Source: Massilia timonae CCUG 45783
GTDB taxonomy: Bacteria > Pseudomonadota > Gammaproteobacteria > Burkholderiales > Burkholderiaceae_D
Direction: 5' to 3'
Assembly (NCBI RefSeq): GCF_000315425.1
Contig: NZ_JH992923.1
Location: 62,365 to 126,364 of the forward strand
DNA: 64,000 nt
This document shows positions 19,350 through 28,622 of this stretch, one piece after another. Every line of letters starts with the position of its first letter. The first letter of the stretch is position 1. The translations under genes were made by a program, and so were the position numbers. The notes under the pieces are model-generated. The model saw only the letters and a program-made list of their open reading frames with translations, made no database searches and was not told the origin of the DNA.

Positions 19350-19814
19350 TCACTGGGGATTGCGCATGATGCTGATCCGGCCGTCGGCTTCGAGGAAGGC
19401 GCATTTCATCTCGGGCCGCGGGCAATCGGCCTCGCGCAAAGCTTCCTCGATATCGCTTTGCGACAGGCGGCAGCCTTTCATCACGTTCTCGAAGAATACC
19501 CCATCGCGTCCGATCAGCACCGGGCTGCCTTCGATCAGCCGTTCGATCTTCTTGCTGCGCGAGGTGAGGAAGGCGAACAGCACGGTCAGGGCCACCAGCG
19601 TGGCTGCGATGATCAGGCCGCCGAACAGCGAATCGTCGCCGCCCGTCAGCGAGTTCGAGACTGCCTCGGACAGCAGCATCACGACCAGCAGGTCGAAGGG
19701 CGTGAATTGGCCGACCGTGCGCCGGCCGGACAGGCGCATCATCAGGAGCAGCGCGCAGTAGACGATCGCGCCGCGCGCGACTAGTTCCCACCAATCAAGA
19801 TCGAGCTCGAACAT
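19350..19814 (-). CDS. YetF/DUF421-family membrane protein
   Basis: 154 residues from the ATG at 19814 (GGAGG upstream). ELVARGAIVYCALLLMMRLSGRRTVGQFTPFDLLVVMLLSEAVSN and LIIAATLVALTVLFAFLTSRS give two to three membrane helices. The C-terminal cytoplasmic part, ERLIEGSPVLIGRDGVFFENVMKGCRLSQSDIEEALRE, is the DUF421 signature. The family is widespread and poorly characterised; links to spore germination and envelope stress have been suggested in Bacillus. It diverges from the LysR gene across 147 bases. Confidence 0.85.
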   Translation of the reverse strand: MFELDLDWWELVARGAIVYCALLLMMRLSGRRTVGQFTPFDLLVVMLLSEAVSNSLTGGDDSLFGGLIIAATLVALTVLFAFLTSRSKKIERLIEGSPVLIGRDGVFFENVMKGCRLSQSDIEEALREADCPRPEMKCAFLEADGRISIMRNPQ

Positions 19815-19961
19815 ATGGCCTCCGCAAGCATGAGTCTGTTCAGTCAATTGTAAGCACTTTGCTAACAATTTTCTGGTCAAGCGTGCGCGTCTCTCCGGCC
19901 AGCGGTTCTTGCTAAGGTATGATGTTCCTTTCAGTCAGCTCCGGCGCGCACTGTTTCGCCC

Positions 19962-20897
19962 ATGGACTTCCGTCAGATTCATTATTTCATTTCCCTGTAC
20001 GAGGAAGGCACGGTCACCCGCGCGGCGCACCGTCTTCACATCGTTCAGCCGGCGTTGAGCATGCAGATCGGCCGGCTCGAAGAGCATCTCGGCCAGAAGC
20101 TGTTCGAGCGCACCAAGCATGGCATGGTGCCCACCGACGCGGCGCGCCAGATGTACCGCCTGTTCCTGCCGATCATGCGCGACTTCTCGAATGCCGAGGC
20201 GCAGATGCTGAGCAGCGAAGGAGAGATCCGCGGGCACGTCAATATCGGCCTGATCGCCTCCATCACGCAAGGCGTGCTGGTCGAGACGCTCGGCGCGTTT
20301 TCACGCCAGTATCCCGGGGTCGACGTGTCGGTCAGCGACGGCTACACCAGCGTGCTGGCGGACCGGGTCGCGGAAGGACGCCTCGATGCCGCGATCGTCA
20401 ACAAGCCGCGTCGTCCGCTGGCGCTCGACGTCGAACACATCATCGATGAAGAAATGGTGCTGATCGTCGGCCACAGATTCGAAGGCAGCCTCGCGCCCAG
20501 CATGACGCTGCGCCAGATGGCGGGGATCGGGCTCGACCTGGTGCTGCCCACCCGCGGCCACGGCCTGCGGGCGAATATCGACAGCTTTTTCGAGAGCGAG
20601 AACATCGAGCTGGCGCCCAAGTTCGAGATCGATTCGCTGGTCGCGACGATCAAGCTGGTGGAGCAAACCCGGATGGCGACCATCGTGCCGCGCGTGGCGG
20701 TGCACCGGCAACTGTATGACGGCAGCCTGCGCGCCCACGGCATCGTGTCGCCGCGCCTGGTGCGGCGCGTGGTGAGCGTGTCGAATCCACGGCGGCCGCT
20801 CAGTCCGGCCACGAAACTGTTCATTTCGATGCTGGCGGCGAACCTGCGCCTGCGCGCCCCGGGCGCCGCCACCGAGACGCCCGAAGCCGCGGACTAG
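19962..20897 (+). CDS. LysR-family regulator, probable regulator of the hmf-type cluster
   Basis: 311 residues. The N-terminal winged HTH is MDFRQIHYFISLYEEGTVTRAAHRLHIVQPALSMQIGRLEEHLGQKLFER, and the rest is a periplasmic-binding-like effector domain (GHVNIGLIAS, then RVAEGRLDAAIVNKPR). It lies at the 3' end of the catabolic cluster, convergent with the porin gene (13 bases between the stops). The known hmf clusters of Cupriavidus and Pseudomonas use a LysR regulator, so control of that cluster by a furoate-pathway intermediate is the best guess. Confidence 0.85.
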   Translation: MDFRQIHYFISLYEEGTVTRAAHRLHIVQPALSMQIGRLEEHLGQKLFERTKHGMVPTDAARQMYRLFLPIMRDFSNAEAQMLSSEGEIRGHVNIGLIASITQGVLVETLGAFSRQYPGVDVSVSDGYTSVLADRVAEGRLDAAIVNKPRRPLALDVEHIIDEEMVLIVGHRFEGSLAPSMTLRQMAGIGLDLVLPTRGHGLRANIDSFFESENIELAPKFEIDSLVATIKLVEQTRMATIVPRVAVHRQLYDGSLRAHGIVSPRLVRRVVSVSNPRRPLSPATKLFISMLAANLRLRAPGAATETPEAAD

Positions 20898-20909
20898 CCG
20901 ACGCCTTGC

Positions 20910-22010
20910 TCAGAAGTGGTGACGCAGGCCCATCATGACGCCGTTCTGCGCCATGCCGACGCCTACCGTGCCGCCCGCATCCAGGGGGACCGCCGAGGCG
21001 CCGTCGTTGTCCATGCGGCCTGCCGCGGCGTAGACGTGGCTGCGCTTGGACAAGGAATAGGTCAGCCGCGCCACCAGCATCGTCACGTCGGACGGCGAAT
21101 CCTTGAGGTCGCGCCTGGCCCACTGGGCGTCGAGCGTGAACGGTCCCATGGGGTGGCTTGCGCCGACGTACCACAGGTTCGACTGCGCCTGGCCGGTCGC
21201 GGCCTCGGTGTCGCGGTGGATGACGCCGGCGCCGAGGCGGGTCGGTCCCAGCATCAGGTAACCGTTCAGGGTGGTGCGCACATCGGTATGCGCGCTGCTG
21301 GTCAAGCCGAAGGCGGCGCCGTCGTTGCCATGCAGTTTGTCGTACGAGCCGATCACGCCCCATCGCTTGGTTTCCCAGCCCACCAGGGCCGTGTACTGGC
21401 GGCAGGCCTTCGCGTCGCCCGCCACTTCACCGGCGCAGTTCGTGGCGGCCGGCCCGCCGGCGCTGGAGGCGTCGCGTCCGACACTCCAGGTGGCGCCCAC
21501 CACGAGGCTGCCAAAGTTGCCCATGTAGCCGATCGCATTGTCCGAGCGCGCGTTCGGCAGGTAGCCGTCGATGCTGCTGATCGCGAACAGGTTCGGCCCC
21601 ATCACGTCGGTCTTGATGGTCGCGATATACGTCATGTTCACCTGGCGCCCGACCGTCAGCGTGCCCCAGTCGCCTTTCAGGCCGACATGGGCGGCGCGGC
21701 CGAACAGGCGGTTGCCCTGGCCGAGCGCGCCGCTGTCCATGGCGATGCCGCTTTCCAGCACGAAGAACGCCTCTAGGGCCCCGCCCAGGTCTTCGGCGCC
21801 GCGAAACCCGATGCGCGACGGGAAGGAGCCGGTCAGCGACGGCACCTTGGTGATCGAGTCGCCCTCGGCGTCGGCATTGGTGGTGTGGACCACGCCGCTG
21901 TCGACGATGCCGTAGATCTGGACCGAGGATTGCGCGCTGGCGCTGGACGCGGCGCTGGACGTGGCAATGCCGCAGGCGAGCGCGAGCGCGCCTCTGGTGA
22001 GGTGGTTCAT
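20910..22010 (-). CDS. Gram-negative porin (betaproteobacterial general porin type)
   Basis: 366 residues. The signal peptide runs to about residue 27 (SSASA-Q), followed by SSVQIYGIVDSGVVHTTNADA, the usual first strand of Burkholderiales porins. SRIGFRGAEDLGGALEAFFVLESG and GRAAHVGLKGDWGTLTVGRQ are conserved strands. It ends in Phe (GLRHHF), the outer-membrane sorting residue. As the last gene of the minus-strand cluster it probably admits the cluster's substrate. Confidence 0.92.
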   Translation of the reverse strand: MNHLTRGALALACGIATSSAASSASAQSSVQIYGIVDSGVVHTTNADAEGDSITKVPSLTGSFPSRIGFRGAEDLGGALEAFFVLESGIAMDSGALGQGNRLFGRAAHVGLKGDWGTLTVGRQVNMTYIATIKTDVMGPNLFAISSIDGYLPNARSDNAIGYMGNFGSLVVGATWSVGRDASSAGGPAATNCAGEVAGDAKACRQYTALVGWETKRWGVIGSYDKLHGNDGAAFGLTSSAHTDVRTTLNGYLMLGPTRLGAGVIHRDTEAATGQAQSNLWYVGASHPMGPFTLDAQWARRDLKDSPSDVTMLVARLTYSLSKRSHVYAAAGRMDNDGASAVPLDAGGTVGVGMAQNGVMMGLRHHF

Positions 22011-22048
22011 GGTGTCTCCAGTCGTTGTAGTTTTTTACGGGGCGCTGA

Positions 22049-23500
22049 TCAGAGCAGGCCCGCGTCGCGGAAGATGTGCTTGGTCTCCAGGAAGTCCGCC
22101 AGTCCCTCGTAGCCATGCAGGCGGCCGATGCCGCTGCGCCGGTATCCTCCGGTTTCGGCTTCCGCGAACAGGCGGTTGTGGTCGTTGATCCAGACCGTGC
22201 CGTTGCGCAGCGCGCGGGCCAGGCGCATTCCGCGGTCGCCGTCGGCGGTCCAGACGCTGGCCGACAGGCCGAACACCGTGTCGTTGGCGCGCGCCACGGC
22301 TTGCCGTTCGTCCTCGAAGCGTTCCAGCACCACGAACGGGCCGAAGATCTCTTCCTGCGTGAAGAAGGCCGAGGCGTCGGCATGCGCCACCAGCGTCGGC
22401 GTCATGAAATGCCCGCCCGGCGGCGCGCCGTCGGGCCGGCCGCCGCGCAGTACGACCTCGTCGCACAGGTCGAGCGCGCGCGCCACGTCGGCCGACACGC
22501 GCAGGTAGGCGTCGGCGTCGATCAGCGGTCCCATGCCGGCGCCCGGGGTGGTTCCCGGCGCGACCACGATCGCCGCCAGCGCGCCCTTGAGCGCTTCCTT
22601 CATGGCGTCGTAGCAGGCCGCATGCACCAGCACGCGCCGGGCTGCGGTGCACTGCTGGCCCGAGATGATCGTCGCCGCCGTGGCCAAGCGCCGCGCGACC
22701 GCGGCGACGTCGGCATCGGGAAACACCAGGCAGCTCGACTTGCCGCCGAGTTCCAGCGACAGCTTTTTCATGGTCGGCGCGGCCGCGGCCATGATGCGCT
22801 GGCCGGTCAGGTTCGAGCCGGTGAAGCTCAGCACGTCCACGTCGGCCGACGTGGTCAGTTCCTGGGCGGCCTCGCTGCCCTGTTCCAGCACCAGGTTCAG
22901 CACGCCGCGCGGCAGGGTCTCGACGGCGGCCAGTTCGCGCAGGACGGCGGCGCTGATCTGCGCGCTCTGGTGCGCGGGCTTGACCACGACCGTGCAGCCG
23001 GCCGCCAGCGCCGGCGCCAGCGACCGGATCAGCAGCACGACCGGCGCGTTCCACGGGATGATCAGGCCCGCCACGCCGGCCGCTTCGCGCAGCGTCGCCG
23101 AATAGGCGCCCGGCTCGACTTCCATGAAATGGCCGGGAATGTGGCGCGCGAGGCCCGCGTAGTAACGGATCTCCGAGATCGCCGCCGCCATCTCGCCGTG
23201 CGCCTGGGGCAGCACCTTGCCGTTTTCCCAGGTGAGCAGGGAGGCCAGCCCGGTGCACCGCTCCAGGCGGTCGGCCCACTGCAGCAGCACCATCTGGCGC
23301 CGGCGCGCGTCGTGGGCCCAGTGCGACTCGTCGAAGGCCCGGCGCGCGCTGGCGATGGCGCGCCGGGCGTCTTCCCCGGCGCTGGCGGCGAAGCGGCCGA
23401 TGGCGGCGCCGCTGGACGGATCGTGGCTGGCGCCGGTGGCGCCAGAAGCCGCCTCCTGCCACCCGCCATCGATATAGTTCTGTGCGTGCAGATCGCTCAT
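22049..23500 (-). CDS. NAD(P)-dependent aldehyde dehydrogenase
   Basis: 483 residues from the ATG at 23500. The catalytic Cys284 lies in GQQCTAARR and the general base Glu250 in LELGGK. IIPWNAPVV, FTGSNLTGQRI and EEIFGPFVV are the standard cofactor and structural motifs. In the context of a furan-degradation cluster, oxidation of furfural or 5-hydroxymethylfurfural, or of an aldehyde intermediate, to the acid is plausible. The gap to the preceding gene (23515) is 14 bases, so it is in the same transcript. Confidence 0.92.
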   Translation of the reverse strand: MSDLHAQNYIDGGWQEAASGATGASHDPSSGAAIGRFAASAGEDARRAIASARRAFDESHWAHDARRRQMVLLQWADRLERCTGLASLLTWENGKVLPQAHGEMAAAISEIRYYAGLARHIPGHFMEVEPGAYSATLREAAGVAGLIIPWNAPVVLLIRSLAPALAAGCTVVVKPAHQSAQISAAVLRELAAVETLPRGVLNLVLEQGSEAAQELTTSADVDVLSFTGSNLTGQRIMAAAAPTMKKLSLELGGKSSCLVFPDADVAAVARRLATAATIISGQQCTAARRVLVHAACYDAMKEALKGALAAIVVAPGTTPGAGMGPLIDADAYLRVSADVARALDLCDEVVLRGGRPDGAPPGGHFMTPTLVAHADASAFFTQEEIFGPFVVLERFEDERQAVARANDTVFGLSASVWTADGDRGMRLARALRNGTVWINDHNRLFAEAETGGYRRSGIGRLHGYEGLADFLETKHIFRDAGLL

Positions 23501-23514
23501 GTCGGCGCTCTCCC

Positions 23515-24321
23515 TCAGGAGCCGTCGAAGACCGGGGGACGCTTGGCGTGGAACGCCTCGACGCCCTCGCGGAAATCGTTCGAGGAACGCAGGCGGCTGT
23601 AGCAGTGGCCTTCCAGCTCGATGGCGATCGACAGCGGCGAATCCTCGGTGTCGTTCAGCAGCTTCTTGGCGGTGCGCTGGGCGATCGGCGAGAATGCGCG
23701 CAGTTCGTCGACCAGGCGGTCGGTGGCCGCTTCCAGTTCGGCGTCCGGCACGCACTCGGTGGCCACGCCCCAGTCGTAGGCCTGCTGGCCGGGGATGCGG
23801 CGCGAGCGCATCACGATGTCCTTGGTGCGGGTGATGCCGACCATCTTCTGCAGGCGCGCCGAACCGCCCGAGCCGGGAATCTGGCCCAGCTTCTGTTCCG
23901 GCAGCGCATAGAAGGTGGTGTCGGTGACCAGGCGGAAGTCGCAGGCCAGCGAGATCTCGAAGCCGACGCCGAAGCAGAAGCCGCGGTTGGCGGCGATCAC
24001 CGGCTTGCTGCAGCGGGTCGGGGCGGCGACGTTCCAGGCCAGCTTCGACACATGCTCGGGGCTGGCCTCCAGGAAGCCGCGGATGTCGCCGCCGCTCGAG
24101 AAGTGCTGGCCGTCGGCGCGCAGCACGATCACGCGCACGCGCTCGTCGGCGTCGAGCGACTCGAACACCAGGCGCAGCTGCTCGCGCTGGGTCATCGAGA
24201 TGATGTTGAACGGGCCGTTCGACAGGACGATGTCGGCGCGCTGGCGCGCGGCGTCGATCTCGACCCGGAAGCCTTCGAGATTGGCCAGCAGGCTGTGGGC
24301 GGGGTGGTTCAGTTGGGTCAT
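23515..24321 (-). CDS. hmfE: Enoyl-CoA hydratase/isomerase-family protein, candidate HmfE
   Basis: 268 residues of the crotonase superfamily. The oxyanion-hole segments are LRADGQHFSSGGDIRGFL and NRGFCFGVGFEISLACDFRL; EQKLGQIPGSGGSARLQKMVG follows and carries the position of the hydratase Glu164 region. In the furoate pathway HmfE is the crotonase-family protein assigned to the last step, turning the ring-opened or lactone CoA thioester into 2-oxoglutarate and CoA. The symbol rests on cluster context, since the family alone does not specify the reaction. Confidence 0.8.
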   Translation of the reverse strand: MTQLNHPAHSLLANLEGFRVEIDAARQRADIVLSNGPFNIISMTQREQLRLVFESLDADERVRVIVLRADGQHFSSGGDIRGFLEASPEHVSKLAWNVAAPTRCSKPVIAANRGFCFGVGFEISLACDFRLVTDTTFYALPEQKLGQIPGSGGSARLQKMVGITRTKDIVMRSRRIPGQQAYDWGVATECVPDAELEAATDRLVDELRAFSPIAQRTAKKLLNDTEDSPLSIAIELEGHCYSRLRSSNDFREGVEAFHAKRPPVFDGS

Positions 24322-24352
24322 GCGGTTCTCCTGGTGTGATCGGTTTGTATGG

Positions 24353-24967
24353 TCAAGAATTGTCGGTTCGTTCGGCGCCTCCGGCGCCGGCCCTGCCCAT
24401 GCCTTCCCAGCGCTTCACGAGGCCCTGGTGGGGCAGGTCGAACAGGTCGAGCAGGCGCCCGACGGTATGGTCGACCAGCTCGTCGAGCGAGGCTGGCCGG
24501 GTATAGAATGCCGGCACCGGCGGGAACACGATGCCGCCCATTTCGGTCACGGCCGTCATGTTGCGCAGGTGCGCGAGATTGAGCGGCGTCTCGCGCGCCA
24601 CCAGCACCAGCTTGCGGCGCTCCTTCAGCACCACGTCGGCGGCGCGCGTGACCAGGTTGTCGGCCAGGCCGTGGGCGATGCCGGCCAGCGTCTTCATCGA
24701 GCACGGCGCCACCACCATGCCGGCCGAGCGGAACGAGCCGCTGGCGATGGTGGCGCCGATGTCCTTCACGTTGTGCACCACGTCGGCCAGCGCCTCGATA
24801 TCGGCGCGGCGCAGGTCGAGCTCCTGCTGCGCGGTCATCACGCCGGATGCCGACATCACCAGGTGGGTCTCGGCGACGCCGGACGCGCGCAGATGCTGCA
24901 GCAGGCGCACGCCGTACACCGCGCCGCTGGCGCCGGTGATCGCGACGATCAGTCGCGGTCGATTCAT
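24353..24967 (-). CDS. hmfG: UbiX-type flavin prenyltransferase, candidate HmfG
   Basis: 204 residues from the ATG at 24967, overlapping the UbiD stop by ATGA. LIVAITGASGAVYGVRLLQHL is the FMN-binding start; SGSFRSAGMVVAPCSMKTLAGIAHG and LVARETPLNLAHLRNMTAV are the conserved UbiX segments. It makes prenylated FMN from dimethylallyl phosphate and FMN for the UbiD partner encoded just before it. In the furan pathway the pair decarboxylates 2,5-furandicarboxylate. Confidence 0.92.
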   Translation of the reverse strand: MNRPRLIVAITGASGAVYGVRLLQHLRASGVAETHLVMSASGVMTAQQELDLRRADIEALADVVHNVKDIGATIASGSFRSAGMVVAPCSMKTLAGIAHGLADNLVTRAADVVLKERRKLVLVARETPLNLAHLRNMTAVTEMGGIVFPPVPAFYTRPASLDELVDHTVGRLLDLFDLPHQGLVKRWEGMGRAGAGGAERTDNS

Positions 24968-26433
24968 GCGCGCACCGCCGCGTCGTTCCAGTCGATCGTG
25001 GCGCCGCGCACGATTTCGCGGTCGAGATCGATCTCGCGCTCGCCGGGAATGCTGACCTTGGTGAAGACGTGGCCGTGGTAGGCCACCGGCTTGGTCGCGT
25101 CCAGCCCCATCTTGGCGCTGATCCCCTGCAGGTGCGGCGGCGCGGCTTCGCCGTCCTGCATCTGGCCGACCGTGGTCGAGGGATCGAGCGCCGAACCCTG
25201 GGCGCCGGCGATGACGATCAGGTCGCGGTCGGCCTGGAAGCGCGTGGCCACCGCCCATTCGACCTGCTGCGGGTCGTGCACGTCGACGTCCTCGTCGACG
25301 ATGGTGACCTGCTTGATGTCGTAATGGGCGCCGAAGGCGCCGAGGATCACGTTGCGCGGCTCGCCCTCGCGCTGCTTGCGGAACTTGACGAACAGGTGGT
25401 AGCGGCCGACGCCGCCGACCGACAGGTGCACGTCCAGCACGTTCGGGAAGCTGCGTTGCAGGTGCGCCAGCATGGTCGCCTCGCGCGGGATGGAGCCGAG
25501 CAGCAGGTGTTCCATCTCGGCCGGCACGATGGTGTGGAAGATCGGCTGGCGGCGATGGGTCACCGCGTCGACCGCGATCACTTCGCGGTTCTCGCGCGCG
25601 CTGTAGTATTTCGGGAATTCGCCGAACGGGCCTTCGGGCTCGCGCACATTCGGCAGCAGCTTGCCCTCGACGACGATCTCGGCGCCGGCCGGCACGCGGA
25701 TCTCGCTGGTGCGGCACTTGACGACCGGCAGCGGCGCGCCATGCAGGGCGCCGGCGATCTCCAGTTCGTCGAAATCGATCGGCGTGATGGCCTGCGAGGC
25801 GAGCAGGGTGAGCGGATCGGCGCCGATGACCACCGCCACGTCCAGCGCCTGGCCCTGTTCCTCGGCCGCCTTGTAGAACGCCAGCAGGTGGCGCGGCAGC
25901 ATCAGGATCGCCATGCGGTCGGGGCCGTGCACCTGGATGCGGTTGATCGAGACGTTCTGCACGCCGGTGACGGGATTGCGGGCGATCACCAGGCCGGCGG
26001 TGATGTAAGGGCCGTTGTCATGTTCGCTGTGGGTCGGGATCGGCAGCAGCGCATGCAGGTCGCCGGCCATCGCGCCACCGAACTCGTGCACCACCTGCTG
26101 GCACGGCGCATCGGCGGCGTCGACCTCGCGCCACGGCAGCGGATGGTCGACCGCGCGGCGGAACGCGCCGAGCAGGCCGGCCTGTTCGACACCCATGGCC
26201 TCGGCGATCCAGGCGCGGCGCGCCACGAACCCGGACACGACGGGGATGTCATGGCCGTCGGGACGCGGGAAGAAGGCAGCCTGCCTGCCGTCGAGGCGCT
26301 TGGCGATCGCCGCCAGCGTGTGCTTGAGCGGCACGCCTTCGCGGATCACGGCCAGGCGGCCGGTCGCTTCGAGGTGGGCCAGCCAATGGCGCAGGTCGCG
26401 CGCCTTGTGGTTCGGGAGCTCGGCGTTGTTCAT
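24964..26433 (-). CDS. hmfF: UbiD-family prenyl-FMN decarboxylase, candidate HmfF (FDCA decarboxylase)
   Basis: 489 residues from the ATG at 26433, overlapping the ligase stop by ATGA. VSINRIQVHGPDRMAI carries the arginine region at the prFMN site, REPEGPFGEFPKYYS the catalytic Glu region, and HTIVPAEMEHLLLGSIPREA and ALDPSTTVGQMQDG are conserved in the family. HmfF converts furan-2,5-dicarboxylate to 2-furoate. UbiD paralogues for other aromatic acids exist, so the substrate is inferred from the full gene set around it. Confidence 0.88.
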   Translation of the reverse strand: MNNAELPNHKARDLRHWLAHLEATGRLAVIREGVPLKHTLAAIAKRLDGRQAAFFPRPDGHDIPVVSGFVARRAWIAEAMGVEQAGLLGAFRRAVDHPLPWREVDAADAPCQQVVHEFGGAMAGDLHALLPIPTHSEHDNGPYITAGLVIARNPVTGVQNVSINRIQVHGPDRMAILMLPRHLLAFYKAAEEQGQALDVAVVIGADPLTLLASQAITPIDFDELEIAGALHGAPLPVVKCRTSEIRVPAGAEIVVEGKLLPNVREPEGPFGEFPKYYSARENREVIAVDAVTHRRQPIFHTIVPAEMEHLLLGSIPREATMLAHLQRSFPNVLDVHLSVGGVGRYHLFVKFRKQREGEPRNVILGAFGAHYDIKQVTIVDEDVDVHDPQQVEWAVATRFQADRDLIVIAGAQGSALDPSTTVGQMQDGEAAPPHLQGISAKMGLDATKPVAYHGHVFTKVSIPGEREIDLDREIVRGATIDWNDAAVRA

Positions 26434-27989
26434 TGTTTGGTGTCTCCATGTGCGTTGGCGCCCGGCGCCGCCATCGATTCGTATTCGCCGGCGACCAGCT
26501 TGCGGCGCAGGATCTTGCCGACCGGTGATTTCGGGATGTCGCGCACGAACACGTATTCGCGCGGGCGCTTGAAGTTGAGCAGGTCGGAATTGCGGCAGTA
26601 CTCGTTCAATGCTTCGGCGCTGACTTCGCCATGCGCCTTGACGAAGGCCACCACCTTCTGGCCCCAGCGCTCGTCGCGCAGGCCCGCCACGGCGACTTCG
26701 TCGACCGATGGATGCAGCGACAGCACCGACTCGATGTCGACCGGCGAGATGTTCTCGCCGCCGCTGATGATCATGTCGTCCATGCGGCCGGTGACGAACA
26801 GGTCGCCGTCGGCGTCGAGGTAGCCGGTGTCGCCGGTGAAGTACCAGCCCGCACGGATCGACTTGGCGTCGGCGTCGGGCCGGTTCCAATAGCCGTCGAA
26901 GGATTCGTCGCCCTGGAGGTCGCAGATGATCTGGCCCTCTTCGCCGGGCGCCGCCAGGCGGTCCGGTCCCTCGGCGCTGAGCGGCACCACGCGCAGGCGC
27001 GTGTTGATGCCGGCGCGCCCGGCGCTGCCGGCCTTGCGGGTGGCGTCCTGGTCGATCGCGAAGGTGTACACCTCGGACGAGCCGTAGTGGTTGACGAACA
27101 GCTCGGGCCTGAAGGTCTCGGTCAGGCGCTTGAGCAGCCCGTCCGGCATCGGCGCGCCGGCGAAGCCCAGCTTGGTCACCGACGAGATGTCCGCGCCATG
27201 CTTCTCGCGCCAGGCCAGCATGTCGTGGTACAGCGTCGGCACCAGGTACAGGTTGCTGACGCGTTCCTGCTCGATCGAACGGAACGCGGCGGCGCAGTCG
27301 AATTTGGGAACGCACACGAAGCGGCCGTCGACCAGCGCCATCGCCAGCAGCGAACGCACGCCCATCGTGTGATAGAGCGGCATGACGCCGAGCGTGCACT
27401 CGCCGCGCCGGTACATGTTCTGCGCCACATGGCCGAGCGCGGCGGCGCGTTCGGCGCGGTGACGGCGCGGCACGCCCTTGGGCTTGCCGGTCGTGCCCGA
27501 GGTGTACAGCATCAGCGATATGTCGTCGCTGCCGGCCTGCAGGATCGGCGCGGCGGGCGCCTGGGCCAGCAGGTCGTCGAAGGCCAGCGTGCCGCCTTCG
27601 GCGCCGCCGACGGCGATGCGCGGCAGTGCGCTGGCCGACAGGCTGTCCGCCACCGCCGGCGCGCTGACGGGTTCGAACGCGACCGCCTTCGCGCCCGAAT
27701 CGACGGCGCAGTACTCGACCTCGTCGGGCTTGGCGCGCCAGTTGAGCGGCGTGGCGATCACGCCCAGGAACTGGCAGGCCCAGTGCAGCGTCGCCATCTC
27801 GATGCGGTTCTGCAGCACCAGCAGCAGGTGGTCGCCGCGCCGCAGGCCGAGCGCCGACAGGCCGTGGGCGACGCGCTGTATCCGGTCATGCCATTCGGCG
27901 TAGGTGAGACGCTGCGCGCCGTCGACGACCGCCAGCGCGTGGGGGCTGCGTTCGACGCTTTGCAGGAATGTGCGTCCAAGATCGAGCAC
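26430..27989 (-). CDS. hmfD: AMP-forming CoA ligase, candidate 2-furoyl-CoA synthetase HmfD
   Basis: 519 residues. The P-loop-like motif LMLYTSGTTGKPKGVPRRHR lies near residue 170, YGSSEVYTF near 300, GWYFTGDTGYLDADG near 400, and the C-terminal lysine in PKSPVGKILRRKL. It makes an acyl-adenylate and then the CoA thioester. Placed between the molybdenum dehydrogenase genes and the UbiD/UbiX pair, it fits the step that activates 2-furoate. Benzoate-type ligases look similar. Confidence 0.87.
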   Translation of the reverse strand: MLDLGRTFLQSVERSPHALAVVDGAQRLTYAEWHDRIQRVAHGLSALGLRRGDHLLLVLQNRIEMATLHWACQFLGVIATPLNWRAKPDEVEYCAVDSGAKAVAFEPVSAPAVADSLSASALPRIAVGGAEGGTLAFDDLLAQAPAAPILQAGSDDISLMLYTSGTTGKPKGVPRRHRAERAAALGHVAQNMYRRGECTLGVMPLYHTMGVRSLLAMALVDGRFVCVPKFDCAAAFRSIEQERVSNLYLVPTLYHDMLAWREKHGADISSVTKLGFAGAPMPDGLLKRLTETFRPELFVNHYGSSEVYTFAIDQDATRKAGSAGRAGINTRLRVVPLSAEGPDRLAAPGEEGQIICDLQGDESFDGYWNRPDADAKSIRAGWYFTGDTGYLDADGDLFVTGRMDDMIISGGENISPVDIESVLSLHPSVDEVAVAGLRDERWGQKVVAFVKAHGEVSAEALNEYCRNSDLLNFKRPREYVFVRDIPKSPVGKILRRKLVAGEYESMAAPGANAHGDTKQ

Positions 27990-28028
27990 GATGTTCTCCT
28001 TGTCGTTGTTGTGATAGGGGTGTCGGCG

Positions 28029-28622
28029 TCAGGCGTCGACCAGGCGCGCCTGCTCGGCCGCGCCGATGGCGGCGTGGCCCGGCTCATCCGGCCGGGCGCC
28101 GGGCGCGCGCGGCTTGCCCAGCCGGTCGGCGGCGGTCTCCAGCACGGCGCGCACGATATTCGTGTAGCCGGTGCAGCGGCACAGGTGGCCCGACAGCATC
28201 GCGCGCACCTCGTCCTCGCTCGGATCGGGATTGCGGCGCAGGTAGTCGCTGCACGACATCATGATCCCGGCGGTGCAGAAGCCGCACTGCAGCGCATGAT
28301 TGCGGCGGAACGCTTCCTGCAGGTCCGATAGCCCGTCTTCGCCCGCGGCCTTGCGCGCGCGGTCGAGGCCTTCCACCGTGTCGACGCTGCAGCCCTCGGC
28401 CTGCACCGCCAGCGTCATGCACGAACGACCGGCGACGCCGTCGACGGTGACCGTGCAGGCCCCGCAGACGCCGTGCTCGCAGCCGACGTGGGTGCCGGTG
28501 GCGCCCAGTTCCTGGCGCAGGAAGTCCGACAGCAGGGTGCGCGGCTCGCAGGTGCCGCTGCGCGGCTGGCCGTTGAGCACCAGCGCGATGCGCACGACGT
28601 CGTTCTTGCGGTAGGTCTTCAT
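28029..28622 (-). CDS. hmfC: [2Fe-2S] subunit of a xanthine-dehydrogenase-family enzyme, candidate HmfC
   Basis: 197 residues from the ATG at 28622. Two [2Fe-2S] centres are visible: CEHGVCGACTVTVDGVAGRSC and then CGFCTAGIMM...HLCRCTGYTNI. It is the electron-transfer subunit of the three-subunit molybdenum hydroxylase encoded by 28029-32457. In the furan pathway this enzyme hydroxylates 2-furoyl-CoA at C5. The start overlaps the FAD-subunit stop by ATGA. Confidence 0.9.
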   Translation of the reverse strand: MKTYRKNDVVRIALVLNGQPRSGTCEPRTLLSDFLRQELGATGTHVGCEHGVCGACTVTVDGVAGRSCMTLAVQAEGCSVDTVEGLDRARKAAGEDGLSDLQEAFRRNHALQCGFCTAGIMMSCSDYLRRNPDPSEDEVRAMLSGHLCRCTGYTNIVRAVLETAADRLGKPRAPGARPDEPGHAAIGAAEQARLVDA